Notes under the pieces: model-generated
Told to the model about the DNA's origin: nothing
The model's input: only the letters and a program-made list of their open reading frames with translations
Database searches by the model: none
Made by a program: the position numbers and the translations under genes
DNA from: Sialis fuliginosa
Taxonomy: Eukaryota; Arthropoda; Insecta; Megaloptera; Sialidae
NCBI GenBank assembly: GCA_961205875.1
Contig: OY540812.1
Coordinates: 6,882,001 to 6,946,000 of the forward strand
Length of the DNA: 64,000 bases
Direction: 5' to 3'
Part shown: positions 1 to 42,282 of the stretch, piece by piece
Position numbering within the stretch: the stretch's first letter is position 1
Layout: the number at the start of each line of letters is the position of its first letter

Positions 1-1828
1 CGGGAAAATGGAAAAATCACACACTCATACACAAACGCACGTTTCACGTGGCTGCGAACGTGAGTGGCCACAGTCAACATAGTTATTGGAAGCTAAAGAA
101 AACGTGATTTAGATTATGTGTTCTACGTGAAGGGGGCAGTTGTCGATTGAGATATTTGAAGACTGTAAAAATAAAAGAATTTTCTAGATCAGAGATCGGA
201 AAACTTTTGTAACAGAATTGCCAAATCGGTCCCTAACGATTTAAAAACAAACCTGGGGTGGGGTGAGACCATTTAGGTCCACACAATCAATTTCCCAATG
301 ATTATAAATACTATAATACTGATTTATTTTTTTTACAATGTTCGTTATAATTTTCATTGAAAGTACTAATTAAATGCTATATTCTCGGATTTTTCAGATT
401 TTTTATATTGATAGTTTAGAAAATAGAGGGGGGGGACACTCTGATAACGACTTTGAACATAAATATATCGTGACTGAAGGGTTAAAATCAAAAGATCCTA
501 AGACATTCAATGGATTAAGTGAAAACAATTTTTTTAATATACTTTTCAGTCTATGGGAAGGAAGTGAAACAATTTTTTTTTGTAGGATTTTAAATTTTTT
601 TGGTTCGGCTAAAAATATTTTTATTAAAAAATTTTTTTTATGTATTATTTTGCTTACTGATTTTTAATTTATTCATAAATACATAAATGATAATCGAATA
701 ACTACATTTAAAAATATGTACTAATTAAGTAATCAGGTGTCAAATTAGATTTTCAACAAAAATTATGAATTAGGTGTTTTGTCTTCTAAATTGCGCAAAT
801 GATATTTATGTTATCTTTAATAACTGTGAATTTTAATTAAAGCATAAATACACAATATTAAAATTTTTATAAATAATTTTGCTGAAAATATTCAATCCAA
901 AAAATTTAGTTGTGACATTAATGAAATAATACTAAATTAAAATGCGCCGAAATGTCACATTATATTAAGTTACGAATTTTAATCTTGTACGAAAGTTTAC
1001 TTTGTTTTTAGTTGGGAAATTTCGTTCTTCAAATAAAACATTAGTTACAGTTTCATATTAGACAGAGTATCATGTTCTTATTTACATTATCTTACTTATT
1101 TATTCATGTCTGTTAAAATATTGTCATAGTTTTAATAATAATATGCTTTAGTAACTTTCGAGATTATTGCTTTTGTATATTAATAGTCTTTTTGTAATAT
1201 ATGTACATATATCTACTAAGTATGGATTCTTTACAAAGTTAAATAAGTTTTACAACGCTTGCTTTAAAATTTAATTAAGTAAAGTACTTTACTGATCAAA
1301 TACATTAAAATTCTATAAATAGTTGAATAGCTTGGATTTTTACACAATTCAAGTAAGTATAACAAAATTTTTAGTGATCTATTTTGTGATATTTATTTTT
1401 TTACAATTCGAACATATTACATCTTGGGCACTTTCTTTTATAAAATTAAAAGGGAATAAATTAAACACGCACTATTTTAAATGAAATGAGAAATAGTGAC
1501 GAACATTAAATAAACTATTATAGTATTTGTAAACAATATTGAACAGTATTTTTTGTGTTTTAGTAATAGTTAATATAAACTAGCGTTAAGAAAATACTTT
1601 TTGTTCATTAAAGAAATAAAATGACAGAAAATAAATAGCTCCTTAAAATGGCTAAATGAGTATTAGGTTGGTGAGATTTGTATTGAATGAGCAATATCAT
1701 GTATTTGTATAATATTTTATAAATCGTACAGAGTTGATGTTCTAATAAAATACAAGTTAACTGTCCTTGGTTAGGGCAATCTATTGGGGCGAAATCGAGT
1801 TGATTAGTTTTAGGTTGGTTAGTTTTCG

Positions 1829-1843
1829 TTAGGTTAGGTTAGG
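1829..1843 (+). repeat. (TTAGG)3, insect telomere-type pentamer
   Basis: Three exact TTAGG units, with degenerate TTAGG-like units just before (TTTAGGTTGGTTAG). TTAGG is the ancestral insect telomere repeat. Three units can arise by chance, so an interstitial telomeric origin is only a possibility. Confidence 0.4.
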
Positions 1844-3420
1844 TCTATTCTAAGACATCAACAGTAACGGCATATTCTTCAGGTTATAAAATTAAAGCAA
1901 ATTAAATTATACAATAATAATGAACGCAAATATTATTGCGCAAAACAAAATTTTAATGTTCAAAACGGAAAATGTTATTGCTCAAAAAAATTATTTTTAA
2001 TATTACACTTTATGTTTAGTATAATGATCAAAATTCTAAATGTTATTGCTCAAATACAATATATTTAATGCTCAAAGTATATAAAATATTGCGCGCTTAA
2101 ATACTACCCAAATTAAAATATATTTAAAAAAGTGTATTGTGATAGTACCTAGAATGAAGCATTGATCGATTAAATAACAATTAGAAATCATCGTTAGTCT
2201 TTATTATTGTACTCTAACAGCGATTGCACGTATTATAATTACAATAGAATTGATATACGCCATTAGAGATATTATACAAGTTGCGAAATGGTGTTATATG
2301 AATTCAAGTCATGAATAAAAATCCATTAGTCACTCCTGATAGGAAGCTAACAACCTGAATTTTGCACAGTCACCAGCAACGTTATGCTTCTAAATCAAAT
2401 GTTCTCAAGATATCATACCCTGTATAAGGGTGGAGGAAATTCATTGTATTGATTGAAAGTCATTTCCAAAAGTCGTGACATTCTTCCCATGTACTTTCTT
2501 TTATACACATTTTCCTTTATATATAAGGATGAATTAGTTTTAAATTTGATGTATCCCAACATTTTCCTTTTATAAGGATTTAATATTGACTTATTGGAGA
2601 TATTCTGTGACGTTGAATAGATATTTTAATTACATTTTATATCCTTTCACAAGCTATTCATATTTTATTGGTAATCAGGTATACAGTGCTATAATAATTC
2701 GTGTTCGCCTTTTTCTAACTTATAAATTATAAATATGTTTAAGATCAATTATTATTTTTTAATGGAATATTTTCAAACCGGAAATTACAAAAAAATTAGC
2801 TAAAAAAAATAGGTAAGGAAGATTGATGTAAGATACATTCTAAGGTGGTGAATTTTTATTATTTAATATTTAATATCGTTTAATAATGTAGTTTTTGATT
2901 GATAAACTAAAATAAAAAAAAAATTCTATGTATCAATTTGATAAAAAATTTATATTATTAAATATGTGTTTATATGAATTGTACATTTGTCCGTTTTATG
3001 TAGCACAAGAAAAATAATATAGGAAAAATCTAAAATAAATTGTTTTAAATTCTTACTAACTTTTTGTGATTTTTCCACTACAAGATAAATAACTACTGTT
3101 AAAATTTTTTTCTTGTGTATCAATTTTCATATTATTTTAATGATAAATCTGTAGGAAATTAAAAAAAATTTATACAATTATCCACTAAAAATCGCTTAAA
3201 AAAGACATTATTTACATTGTTTTCACTAATTTTCTAAACCCACGTTAGTTCAAATCAATTAATTAAAATATAACAAAAATCGCGTAAGAAAAGTGTCTGA
3301 AAATTCCCAAAAATAAAAATGTCTAAAAACACACAAAGAAATAGATGTTAAATAAGTTTTTTTTTCAATTTTATTTATTTAATTTTTTGAAAGAGAATAT
3401 TTTTTTATATTTTTTAATGT

Positions 3421-3545
3421 TCACAATTCGGTACCGTTTGTGAATAGAAACAAAGATTTTAATAATAACAAAACGTTTACACATTTAAATTCCTTGAATT
3501 GTCAGTTTTCATTAGATACCCCACTCGCCGAAACGGGGAATCCCT
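3421..3545 (+). repeat. dispersed repeat family R1, copy 1
   Basis: Shares AAGATTTTAATAATAACAAA followed by ACGTTTA, TTCCTTGAATT, and the ACCCCACTCGCCGAAA end, with segments near 30690-30755 (same strand), 32845-32915 (reverse) and 62930-63015 (reverse). No terminal repeats or target duplications are visible. Class unknown. Confidence 0.5.
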
Positions 3546-4660
3546 GAATTTGCATGAAAATCGCATAAAACATAAAATCCACGTAAAAATAGACCCTATT
3601 ATACTATATAAAATAATACAAAATGAGATAAAAAATGATATCTTCTGTTGACAGTAAATATTTCATGTCAGCAATATTTACCTACTATCATAAATAAATT
3701 ATAATAATATTTGCTTTAATGTATACAAAACTAAACGAAACCTTATAGTGTCCAAAATTATTCAACTAACATATTATCATCATAAAAAGAGTTGTGTTTT
3801 GTATTATTAAAATTTTACGAGAAAAAAGTAGCTAAATATTTTGCGATAAAAATTTTTATATTCAAATAAAATCACTCTGTGTTTTGTTTGAGCTTCATCA
3901 ATAATAATAAAAAGAGAAATACTTTGACGGCTTTGTTATATTGCGTAACGGATTTACTTGGTTTTATGACAACTGTGGTATTAAAAAAGATTAACATTTT
4001 CCGGCTGTTTTTTTTGTCGATGTGTATAACTGTATATGTAGATATATGAGTGTTGGTAATTAGTTTTCCAATGTTAAAGTTAAAATTAAAACTAGTTTAG
4101 GATAATGCCACAGAACAGTTTTATGAACTACGAATTTATAAATTAGTTTTCGTATAGTTGTTATGCTTAATTAAATTAATATCTAACATTTTTTCGTAAA
4201 ACTTAGTTTTTATTTAAAATTTTTGAGTTTAATATGGTGTAGTGAGTGTTACCCTCTCTCAACTTTTTATCAATCATTAATTTATATCTGATTAAAAATT
4301 ATGACGCTTAACAACTGATTGTTTATTTTTTTAATAAATATATTACAACAATTAATACTTGAGACATTATACGAAAACTATTTAATGCGAACAATCAATG
4401 TGTTTGATATTTGTCTAAAAAAAACCGTTGAGAAACAAAAGAAAATCGATATGATGCAGGTCCGAGTAGAAATATTCAAATTTGGAAGTACGGTAATACT
4501 ATACTGGCACTAGATCTTTTTGGCGAATAAATAAGGTTGTACGGCAGGGTTTGTTTTAATGTGTAGTTGTAGTAGTTGTAAAAATGAAAACTGCAGTTGT
4601 AAAAGTTATTTTGTGTAGTTGAAAAATTGCAAGTAGAAAAAAAATAATTAAAAAGTGTAA

Positions 4661-4974
4661 TGTCCGGTATTATAAACGAACCAGCAAAATTTGCTAGATA
4701 GCAAGCACTTTCAAATGAAGTTTCTAACCTATCTGACAGTTCTCTTGTAGTTTCATGAAGTTTTTGACAATTTTCGCGCACGCGTGGTATGTAAACACCA
4801 ACGGTATTAAAACAGTCGCGATATTATGAAAATTATTTTATATGTGCAGAGTCGCCAACTGTGTTATAATAAGTTGAAGTATCACTGCTCTAAATTCCAT
4901 AGCTAATCCATAGATACCTACTATCACAAAATTAATACCCCATTTGAAAGTGTTTGCTAGCTAGCAAATTTGAC
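4661..4974 (+). mobile_element. family P MITE, right end missing
   Basis: Over its length it matches the complete copy at 57013-57344: TGTCCGGTATTATAAA start, AGCACTTTCAAATG, TTTTCGCGCACGCGT, ACGGTATTAAAACAG, CACTGCTCTAAATTCCATA. The inverted right end (TTTGAAAGTGTTTGCTAGCT) is present, but the terminal 20 or so bases are not. TAA precedes the left end. It was probably a 3-bp (TWA) target element like PIF/Harbinger. Confidence 0.65.
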
Positions 4975-5328
4975 ATAATTGTAGAGCAAAAAAAGGTCTC
5001 TATATAATTTGTAAGAGAGAAATATGCAAAATATAGAGCAAAAAAAAGGTATTCGCCGTTGAAAAATTTTCTTAAAACAACCCATGCTGTACATATAGTG
5101 CGGCCATTTAATTTTTTTCGGAAGATATCACAATCTGGCGAGGCACTCAAAAAGCAGTATGGCCTTGTTGTAGTCGTTATGCAGCCATTTTTAATACCAT
5201 TACGAAAATATTAAAATTGTAAAAAGGAATGTTGAGACCAGCTGTTTTTCTATTGATTTTATTCATTTTTTGTATTAATAAAAGGCTTTAAAATTATAAA
5301 TAAAATCAGAGTTTTGTTCACAAAATAC

Positions 5329-5664
5329 CAGGGCTCCGAACCGTTATTTTTTTCGTTTCGGTTTTCGTTCCGGTTCGAGTAAAAAAATATATTTCGGTTC
5401 GGTTCCGGTTTTCGTTCCGCAAAAAATAACGGTTTTTCCGGTTTTTTCGGTTTTTGGTTCAGCTCCGAGTGATTAATTAAAAAAAATTTGTTCTACCATA
5501 ATTTAGAATATTTTATGGTACTTGTATGATAGTCCGAACGACAATTGAAGTGGGAAATAAGATCATGTTAACGCGCGTATTTTAATATGTACTGAACTGA
5601 AAAAACCGTTATTTTTATTTCGGTTCTGTTCCGGTTTTCGGTTCAGTTCCGGTTCGAAGCCCTG
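5329..5664. mobile_element. hAT-type MITE with CGGTTC-rich interior
   Basis: Terminal inverted repeats CAGGGCTCCGAACC / GGTTCGAAGCCCTG are flanked by perfect 8-bp duplications CAAAATAC (5321-5328 and 5665-5672), the hAT signature. The interior near both ends is built of short degenerate CGGTT/CGGTTC/TTCCGGTT repeats. No transposase frame. Confidence 0.9.
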
Positions 5665-5792
5665 CAAAATACCGTCAAATGTAGAGAAAATGTTGAGTAG
5701 GTAATTGATTATTATTTTATTAATTTAAAAATAGAAGGTCATTCAGACGGGGTTGTGGCTTAAAACATTATAATATTAGCATAAACAAGTAC

Positions 5793-34842
<29,050 letters not shown>

Positions 34843-35397
34843 CTTGTTCAGTTAGACACCACAACAATCGAGGGAACTGCCAGGATTCACCCATAGATGG
34901 CGCACATCAGCATGGGCGCCATCTTTTTATTTGAATCACATCATTGTTGACGTTTGTGACAGTACACATTTTTTAAATTGATATGTTTTCTATGATTTAG
35001 TGAGTTTTATCGCATTTTGATTCTTTTGGAAGTCCTATTTGTTAAAAAATAAACACTTTTATGAATTTAAGAATTGTAATTTTTAAAATTTACATTTTAA
35101 TCTTTTTATGTTTCTTATATTTATATTTATTAAATATCATAATAGTATTTTTTATTTTAAGAGTTGTACAATGGAAATCTTAAATATATTTTTTAATATT
35201 TAAGGGGGGGGGGGTAATTTAATTTATTTAATTATTTTGTAACCCTACTGTAATATACGTTACGAAATACAACGAAATATAAAAACAAATGCATTCAATA
35301 TATACGGTCGAAACTTCTGCGTATACCTAATTGTAAAAGCTCCTGTTTGACAGAGCCTTAAGTCTTTTTTATCCATTTTCATACGATCGAAATATTC

Positions 35398-35740
35398 ACA
35401 TTCTGTAACTCGACGTCTAAGCGCCACTGTAATTCGAAGTTAAAGATGTAAAGCTTCTGTAATTCGAAATGAACTTCTATAAGTCGAATTTCAACCTACT
35501 AAGCCTCTGTAAGTCGATTTCATTACTCTTATAATAGGCCTCTACAATGAAAATGTTTATACTTTTGCAACGTGTCCAAATAAGTCAATGTACAGTTATT
35601 CAAGTAATTATTTGTCTCTTTATTACGAATTTTTCTCCACTTAACCTCTACAAGCCTCTATAAATTTAATTTGTTTGTTAGGCCTCTGCATCTGAAACAT
35701 TTCCTTATTTCGAAACATCGTTAATATACAAATAGCTTTT
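35398..35740 (+). repeat. degenerate tandem array of CCTCTGTAATTCGAA-like units
   Basis: Repeats of TCTGTAACTCGA, CTGTAATTCGAA, CTTCTGTAATTCGAA, CTATAAGTCGAA, CCTCTGTAAGTCGA, CCTCTACAA and CCTCTATAA at irregular 20-40-bp spacing. Such units resemble the subterminal repeats of pogo/Tigger-like elements, but no ends could be bounded. Confidence 0.5.
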
Positions 35741-36143
35741 CGCGTTATAGAAGTTTTACCGTATTACCAATTGTTGGATAAGAATGTTCTTGATAAAGGA
35801 ATAACGTTGTATTTTAATAGAATATGAACATTTTTATCTTACTGACATAAACATGAAGCCTCAGAAAACAAATAATCTAAATGAAAAACTCAAAGAGAAT
35901 ATATAATAACATTTCAGCTTGTATAATAATGAAAAGAAAAGAATAAATTATTTCTAAAGGTATATACTTATTATTTCATTATATTCCAAATTCAACAATA
36001 GTAATTAATATTTATTTTAAGTAAAACACGAATTGATTTTATATTTTTATTAAAACTATTTCAAAATTCTTTTCAGAATCAGAAAATGAAATTTTAAGGG
36101 TCTATAATCAACAAATAAAATAATATATAATTAATAGCTTATT

Positions 36144-36242
36144 TGGATCTTGGCTTCTGGGTACAAACCGCGTCGACTTGGTTGTTTATCGGCCGATAAC
36201 ATGACCAAATCGACGCGGCTTACACCCAGAAGCAAAGATCCA
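36144..36242. mobile_element. 99-bp perfect-arm hairpin MITE
   Basis: TGGATCTTGGCTTCTGGGT and ACCGCGTCGA-TTGGT pair with the inverted right arm ending AAGATCCA. The centre is the palindrome TATCGGCCGATA (36187-36198). GC-rich compared with its flanks. Target duplication unresolved. Confidence 0.75.
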
Positions 36243-37329
36243 TATCAAGATCAACGCAGAACCCATAGCTTTTATTATAAATGTTTTTTTGTATTTTCAT
36301 TCAAAAACTGTATTTTTCATTATTTACCGATACCTAATTATAAACATTCTTCGAAATAACAATTTGTATACATATAAAAAGTCTAAATTTTTTTCTTTTT
36401 AAAATAGATCATTAAAAAACTGCTATTGATGTATAATTTTACAAAATTAGATATGATCAGTGGACCCAGTGGCGGACTAAAAACTATTTTTTTTTTACAA
36501 AATAACTATTTTTTTTGTTCTCACAATCAGTTCAGTTTTGACACCCTCGCAAAACTCATTTTTGCGCCCCTTTGATAATTTTGAGGACCTTTTTTTCGTT
36601 TTCAGCCCTAAGTTCACCACCGAACAAATCAAAAATACATTAATATCAGTTAATGTATTTCTTGTTTCTCTTAACGGGTTATCAATTATAATAATGTAAT
36701 AATAATGTGCTGTTAATTTTTCCATGAAAACTACAATCGATGTCCACCTAACCCTTTATCGGTCGATTTAATTATTATTAATTGATGTAATCAAAATTAA
36801 TTGTACGCTATTCTCGATCCCCCTCGTGTAAAACTTTTCAACGTCCACTTTCGAATCAATATCTCTCTTGCATATAATACTTTGTTTGTGTGTGTGTTTG
36901 CATATTTTATGAATTTCAGTTTTTGCCCTGAGGGTATATAAACTACCGCAATGGGTGTAAACATTTCTTCTGTTTTATTCATCATACCAGAGTGACAGAG
37001 GTGAACTATGTATGTTGGCTTTTTGTTACAGATAAAAACCGGGTAATTAACATTAAAAAAAAGTTTTTGTGCGTGTGCAAGTATTTATGTACTTGCTATT
37101 GTTTATTTTATTTGAATGTTTTTTAATTATATTTTTTTTAATTCCGTGTAAAAGAAAGTATTGTAATCAAGACAAAAAACAGAAATGAACATTCTGAAAG
37201 TGTTTTTTTTTAATTTCCAACGAAAAAGGGAAGAAAAAAATGAGATGAAATAAAATAAGATCGAAATTATTAAGTTGAAATGTAAAAGAAATTATTATTT
37301 TACATTTATAACTATTGATGTATGTTTCT

Positions 37330-37734
37330 AAATAAAAAATGGCATCTGCAAGGGGATGTAAAGCAAATAAAAAAAAATGTATAGCAAGACGTGTGGGGTA
37401 TCAAAATGTAGATCTCAATCAATAGAATTTAACCCTGTTTTTTATTTATTTTTACTGACTCAAAAATGGCGCCAACAGGGGGCTAAAAGCAGTATTTTAG
37501 ACAAATACTAAAGTCAACAATATAATTTTAAATGTTGGTTTAATAGGGAGGGGCGTCATAGAATTTTTAATTTTCATATCTAGGCATGTGGGTTGTCGAA
37601 ATGTATGTTACATCTCAATTAGTAGAATATGACTCTATTTTTATGGTTTTTCTTACTCAAAAATAACTTCTGCAGGGGGTTCCAAGCAGTAGTTTATTTT
37701 GTCCACCACCCTTCTAACTAGGTAACTACTGCCT
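37330..37734 (+). repeat. dispersed repeat family R4, copy 1
   Basis: Shares AGACGTGTGGGGTATCAAAA, TGTAGATCTCAATCA, TAGAATATGAC, GGGGCTTCAAGCAGTA-type, TTTATTTTGTCCACC and CTAACTAGGTAACTA with 55620-56080. An internal GTGTGGGG-TC-AAATGT-ATCTCAATC unit occurs twice, about 220 bp apart. Confidence 0.65.
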
Positions 37735-37735
37735 C

Positions 37736-38022
37736 AATTACAGTCTAGCTTATAAAAATTGCTAGTTTGCAAACACTTTCAAATGTGGTATCAAATTTAT
37801 ACTGGAATGACAGTTCTCTTTAAGTTTTTGACAGATAGTTGTATGCGCAGTAAGTTGGTTTTTATCGTTTTTACTCAAGGTTAGTAAATATACTTTACAT
37901 ACCTTGTTTTTACTGACTATGCATGCAACTATCTGTCAAACACTCCAAGAGAACTATCATATAAGTTTGATCCCCCGTTTAAAAGTGTTTGCAAGCTTGC
38001 AAATATTTGTTAGACTGGAATT
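37736..38022. mobile_element. family P-like inverted-repeat MITE
   Basis: AATTACAGTCTAGC and the arm TTTGCAAACACTTTCAAATG are inverted at the right (AAAAGTGTTTGCAAGC, TTAGACTGGAATT). Internal AGTTTTTGACAGATAGTTG / CAACTATCTGTCAAACACT also pairs. ACACTTTCAAATG and GACAGTTCTCTT are shared with the elements at 4661 and 57013. Confidence 0.65.
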
Positions 38023-39364
38023 ATAATATATTTCTGAAAAAATATTCTGTTATTTATTATTTCGGTCTTTTTTGTTTAATTATTATTTACAAAATGAAAA
38101 AAATACTGCGCAATAAAAAATACCATACTTTTATCAACAAAATTGAAAATTTATTATAAGCAATATATCCTCAAAATAAATAATTTAAATTGATAAATAG
38201 AGTACGTGACATTTATAACGTTTTGTAAAGTATACAATATAATATAGAACATAAGATAAGTCTAAAAAGAGAATAAATCATCAAGCAGCGCAGAATTCAA
38301 AGTCTGTTTAAATAAGACCATGTGGGTGGTAAGCTTTTTCCCTTTAAATTGAGAGCATCTCACATATTGATAATGAAGATTTTTACGAAAGATAGATATG
38401 TGTATTTACACAATTTTTATATGTAGATATATATGTATATTGTTGTATATTATATATTATATATTATATACATACATATATACGAGTATGTACATATTTG
38501 TATGTCACAATATCAGTTTATTTTAACATGACATTACAGAATTTATACAGGACTATTAAAAAGAGATCGGGCGATTTATTTGAAATAATGCGAAATTCAA
38601 GCGCACTTTTCAGGCAGCTTATTTTTCATGACGTCATAGAATCTTTTTCCAAATGCCAACATAAATCATATTTGTGTCATTGATAAATTTTTTTCTCTCT
38701 TTATATAAAAATAAGACAGAAAATTGAATAATAAAATTGAAAAATAAGAAATAAAATATACCTACACTGAATTGAAATTTCAACATCAAAGAAATTTATA
38801 ACACGCTTAAATCTCGCTAAAAGTATAATTTACACGTTTATCGAGTATAGTGTAGTAAGTAGTTAATAAAAAAATGTTTTTCCAGTGATACCAAATATTA
38901 CCTATATTGATATTTAGAATACGGATTAATGACGTCATAGCTATGAAGTCACAAAGAAAAAAACAAAAGACTGCCTTGAAAAAATTACGTTTGAATTTCC
39001 CATCGTGAAGTCATGATCTATACACTTTTAGTGATTAGCACTATTTTATTTTATTTATTAAAATAGATATGATAAATATTACATTACAAATATATCAACA
39101 AATATTCAATAATATGATCTGTCAAATTATATTTTACACTATTGTAGATACTTATAGTAATTTAAGTAATATATTTAAATTTCATTAAAATCTGTGACAT
39201 TCCTTTTTGTTGATTGTCATAAAAGAATATAAAAATCACGTGCTTTTGACAGACATATTGCATTCATGTGAACTAAAAAAAATTCAATATAATATATATT
39301 TAGTAAAATAAATTCAAAATTGGTACTTAAGTGTATTTGAAGTGTATCGGGTCTTATTGAACTA

Positions 39365-39411
39365 AAAGAGCGGAGCGCATACGAACTAGTTCTCGTGTGG
39401 GAGCGCTCTTT
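39365..39411. repeat. hairpin AAAGAGCG...CGCTCTTT
   Basis: AAAGAGCGGAGCGCATACGA pairs with TCGTGTGGGAGCGCTCTTT around a central ACTAGT. Such AAAGAGCG ends occur in many arthropod MITEs. Outer ends not bounded. Confidence 0.55.
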
Positions 39412-39904
39412 GGAACTAGTTATATGTATATATTTCATCTTTTAAATTTTGAATTCCCCATGCTTATAGCAAAAAGTTTATTAAACAAAATAATAACTTG
39501 AGTATTTTAACAATAAATAACCAATAAAAAATTATATAAAGGTAATAATGGGAGTAGGAAAAACAAAATGCTTGTAAAATGTTCAATGTAAAATGTAAAT
39601 ATAAATAAATTACTGTTTTGGGAATTTTTTCATTTAATAGTTTTTGAAGTAGGGAAGTATTACGAGGCCTGCGAGTACAATTTCCCGATAAGAAAAAATA
39701 AACCCGTATATTTATGCATATACATACATATCAGATAATTTTAATTAAATTAGTAGTATTATATACATTTGAACGCATACTGTTTTGAAATTTTAATTGA
39801 TTCACGAACTGAAACATCGAAACAATTCAATTCGAAAAAAATAATAGTTAGTGTTTTTGAGATATTAATAAGTGAAATTAATTAAAAACTTTAACAATAT
39901 TGTA

Positions 39905-40050
39905 TACGGGGACTTGAACCGGAATTAATTTATGATTCGGGTTCAAATATAAATTTTGGTTCCGGTTTGGGTTCAGCATGGAGCAAACTATTTGGGTTCA
40001 AAAACCGTTATTTTTTCAGGATTCAAGTTCGGGTCCGGGTTTAACAGGCT
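39905..40050 (+). repeat. GGTTC-rich simple repeat
   Basis: GAACCGGAATT, GATTCGGGTTC, GGTTCCGGTTTGGGTTC and AACCGTTATTTTTTC resemble the interior of the hAT MITE at 5329-5664, so this is probably a remnant of the same family. Confidence 0.5.
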
Positions 40051-41361
40051 GGCTGCCATGGCGGTCGTATACGATATAGAGCATATAAATATATATAATT
40101 TTTGTCTATTTTGATAAATTAAAAAAAAATCAATAGAACTAATTGAGAATACGATTTTAATAATTATTTTCTACTTGGCATCTGAGATATTTTTTGTGTG
40201 TATTCTTGCCAGTCAACCTGTTAAGATTGTAATTGAAAGAAAATTATTTTATATATCAGAGAAAAAACTATAATTAACAAATAAACAATTTTTTAGTTTA
40301 AGGAGATATGTAACAAAATTACAATAGCTTCAGTTTTCGTAATAGCTGAGAAACAATTTTTCCAATCTCACTACCAACTATATATATTTTACTATTTATC
40401 TATTTATGCAGATAAATTAAATTTTATTATACCTTGTACTTACAAATATCATAATCGACAAAACGTTAATATATATATTTATATTTTATTGTTTTTTGCT
40501 TTTTTAGAATTCAGGCCAACTTTCGTTATATTTTATGCAAGATACAATACCGTCTACACTGAATACTCGAAGATGAATAAACAATCATTTGCGTTACCTG
40601 AGAACAACCTCATGAAATTAATTATATTTCATATTTAATGTAGGTTCGAACCCAAGACAAATCATCATGTCCAATTTGAAATTGAATTGAAACTTGCAAT
40701 TTTGTAAGCCTACATAATTTAATAGATATATACATATGTGAATCATTATTTTATAATTACGTATATAAACCCCCCTTTTCGCCAAACCCCTTCCCTCAAG
40801 GATATCTTTGTTCATCACTTGTCAGGATTCGCAACAGCTGACAGAGAAAATAAATATAGACAGGGGCTTCGATGTAAATGAAGAGATGTCGACGTTTCGT
40901 ACGCTGCCCCTCCTTTTACTTGTTAGTTAAATTACAGAGCTATACAGTTTAGTTAATGATACGCGTATTTGTTACTGCGGCGTTAATAATGCTGTAAAAC
41001 TGATTCTGTGTTTTGGTCTGGATGATTTGATATTGTAAGAGGGTGGTTGAAGTACTTGGGAGTAGAATATGATAAACTGGATGTTTAATAAACCTATCTT
41101 AAATTTATTGAGTTGTGATTATAAATACTTTAAGAGCGTTTCTTAAAGAGGGTGGAATATTAGCATCATGAAAATTTTCTATATCTTCATTGTTGGAAAA
41201 ATTACAATTTTAAAATAAATTTTAATAATGAGTTGATCTGGAAGTAATTTCTCCCTGAAACAATTTAGAAAAATTTGCAAATTGTTTTTGTTTTCATAGT
41301 ATATATTTGGCGGGCCGCATAAAATTAAATTAGGCGTATTTGCGGCCCATGTATACATGTA

Positions 41362-42048
41362 AAGTGGCCAGACGTACTGATTTTTTCAGTACTAGTTTTA
41401 CTATTGATTCAACTGATTTTAAGGAAAGAAAATCAAGATGTGTATACAGGTAGTCCTCGACTTACGACGGTTCGCATTTACGATCTTGTTTTTGTTTCTT
41501 TCATACATGCACATATTACATAAATGAAACAAAAAATTGCGGGGATTTCCCTAAAATTTAATATATTTATTATTATATATGTACATATTTTAAGGAACCC
41601 GCAACTGTTTGTTATGTATAAGAAATGCGATTCGTTTCACATCAAGGAAAATGTCAAAAGCAAAAATATGTACATATTATACCCGTTTTTTATGAAACTC
41701 GATTTACAACTTATTTTACTTACTACCGATGTCTAGGAACCTGTCTCTGTCATAAGTCGAGGAATACCTGTATAAAAAATATTGGTAATATTTTCATATA
41801 CATATTCTTCACATCTTATTATATTTCTATTCTGCTAGTTTTGAAAATTTTAAAAACGGGAATAATTTTTGTGGTTCCCTAATTTATGTTTTTCGAAGGT
41901 GTAATTTTAACTTCAAATGTAAAGAATGAAGAGCTGAATTAAATTACATTCCACTAGTGTAGATAATGTTGAGTTACATTACAATTAAGTAAGGTTTAAA
42001 AAAATGTACTTATTTCAGTTATTTCGCATTCTGAAAATCTGGCTACTT
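41362..42048. mobile_element. TA-flanked element interrupted by a MITE (candidate)
   Basis: AAGTGGCCAGACGTACTGA at 41362 and TCTGGCTACTT ending 42048 are inverted, with TA outside each (41360-41361, 42049-42050). The smaller element 41447-41770 lies inside it. Confidence 0.45.
41447..41770. mobile_element. Tc1/mariner-like MITE
   Basis: CAGGTAGTCCTCGACTTACG at the left and CATAAGTCGAGGAATACCTG at the right, each flanked by TA (41445-41446, 41771-41772). Short frames inside are not genes. Confidence 0.85.
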
Positions 42049-42051
42049 TAC

Positions 42052-42282
42052 TAGGGTGACCAGATTTTAGATTTTGTAAATCTTGAGTTGTAAATGAATA
42101 CTTTTTTATTTTATTTTCGTCGACACCTAACATCCTAATCTTCACTTTTGAGCTCTTTGCTATTTTTTTAGATTGTCATCATTATTACAAAACCCGGAGA
42201 AATTATAACTAATCCCGAAACCCAGAGAAACAGTATACAAACCCTGAGATTCGAGGTTAGATCCTGAGACCTGGTCACCATA
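42052..42282. mobile_element. TAGGGTGACC hAT-type MITE, older copy
   Basis: TAGGGTGACCAGATTTTAG start, AACCCTGAGA, AGACCTGGTCACCATA end, like the copy at 44867-45119. Flanks TACTTTAC and TAATTTTC match at six of eight positions, so an 8-bp duplication is likely but decayed. Confidence 0.65.

Larger units (their letters stand above)
1..4660. other. gene-free AT-rich DNA left of BRSK exon 8
   Basis: No exon of BRSK or of any other gene could be recognised on either strand. If the kinase gene continues leftwards, this is intron. It holds a (TTAGG)3 tract at 1829-1843 and a member of a small dispersed repeat near 3421-3545. Otherwise it has only A/T homopolymer-rich sequence. Confidence 0.6.

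Noticed and set aside
36468-36640. CAGTGGCGGACTAAAA as a hAT left end
   Set aside because: The best right-end candidate (TAAGTTCACCACCG) is poor and the flanking octamers do not match, so no element could be bounded.
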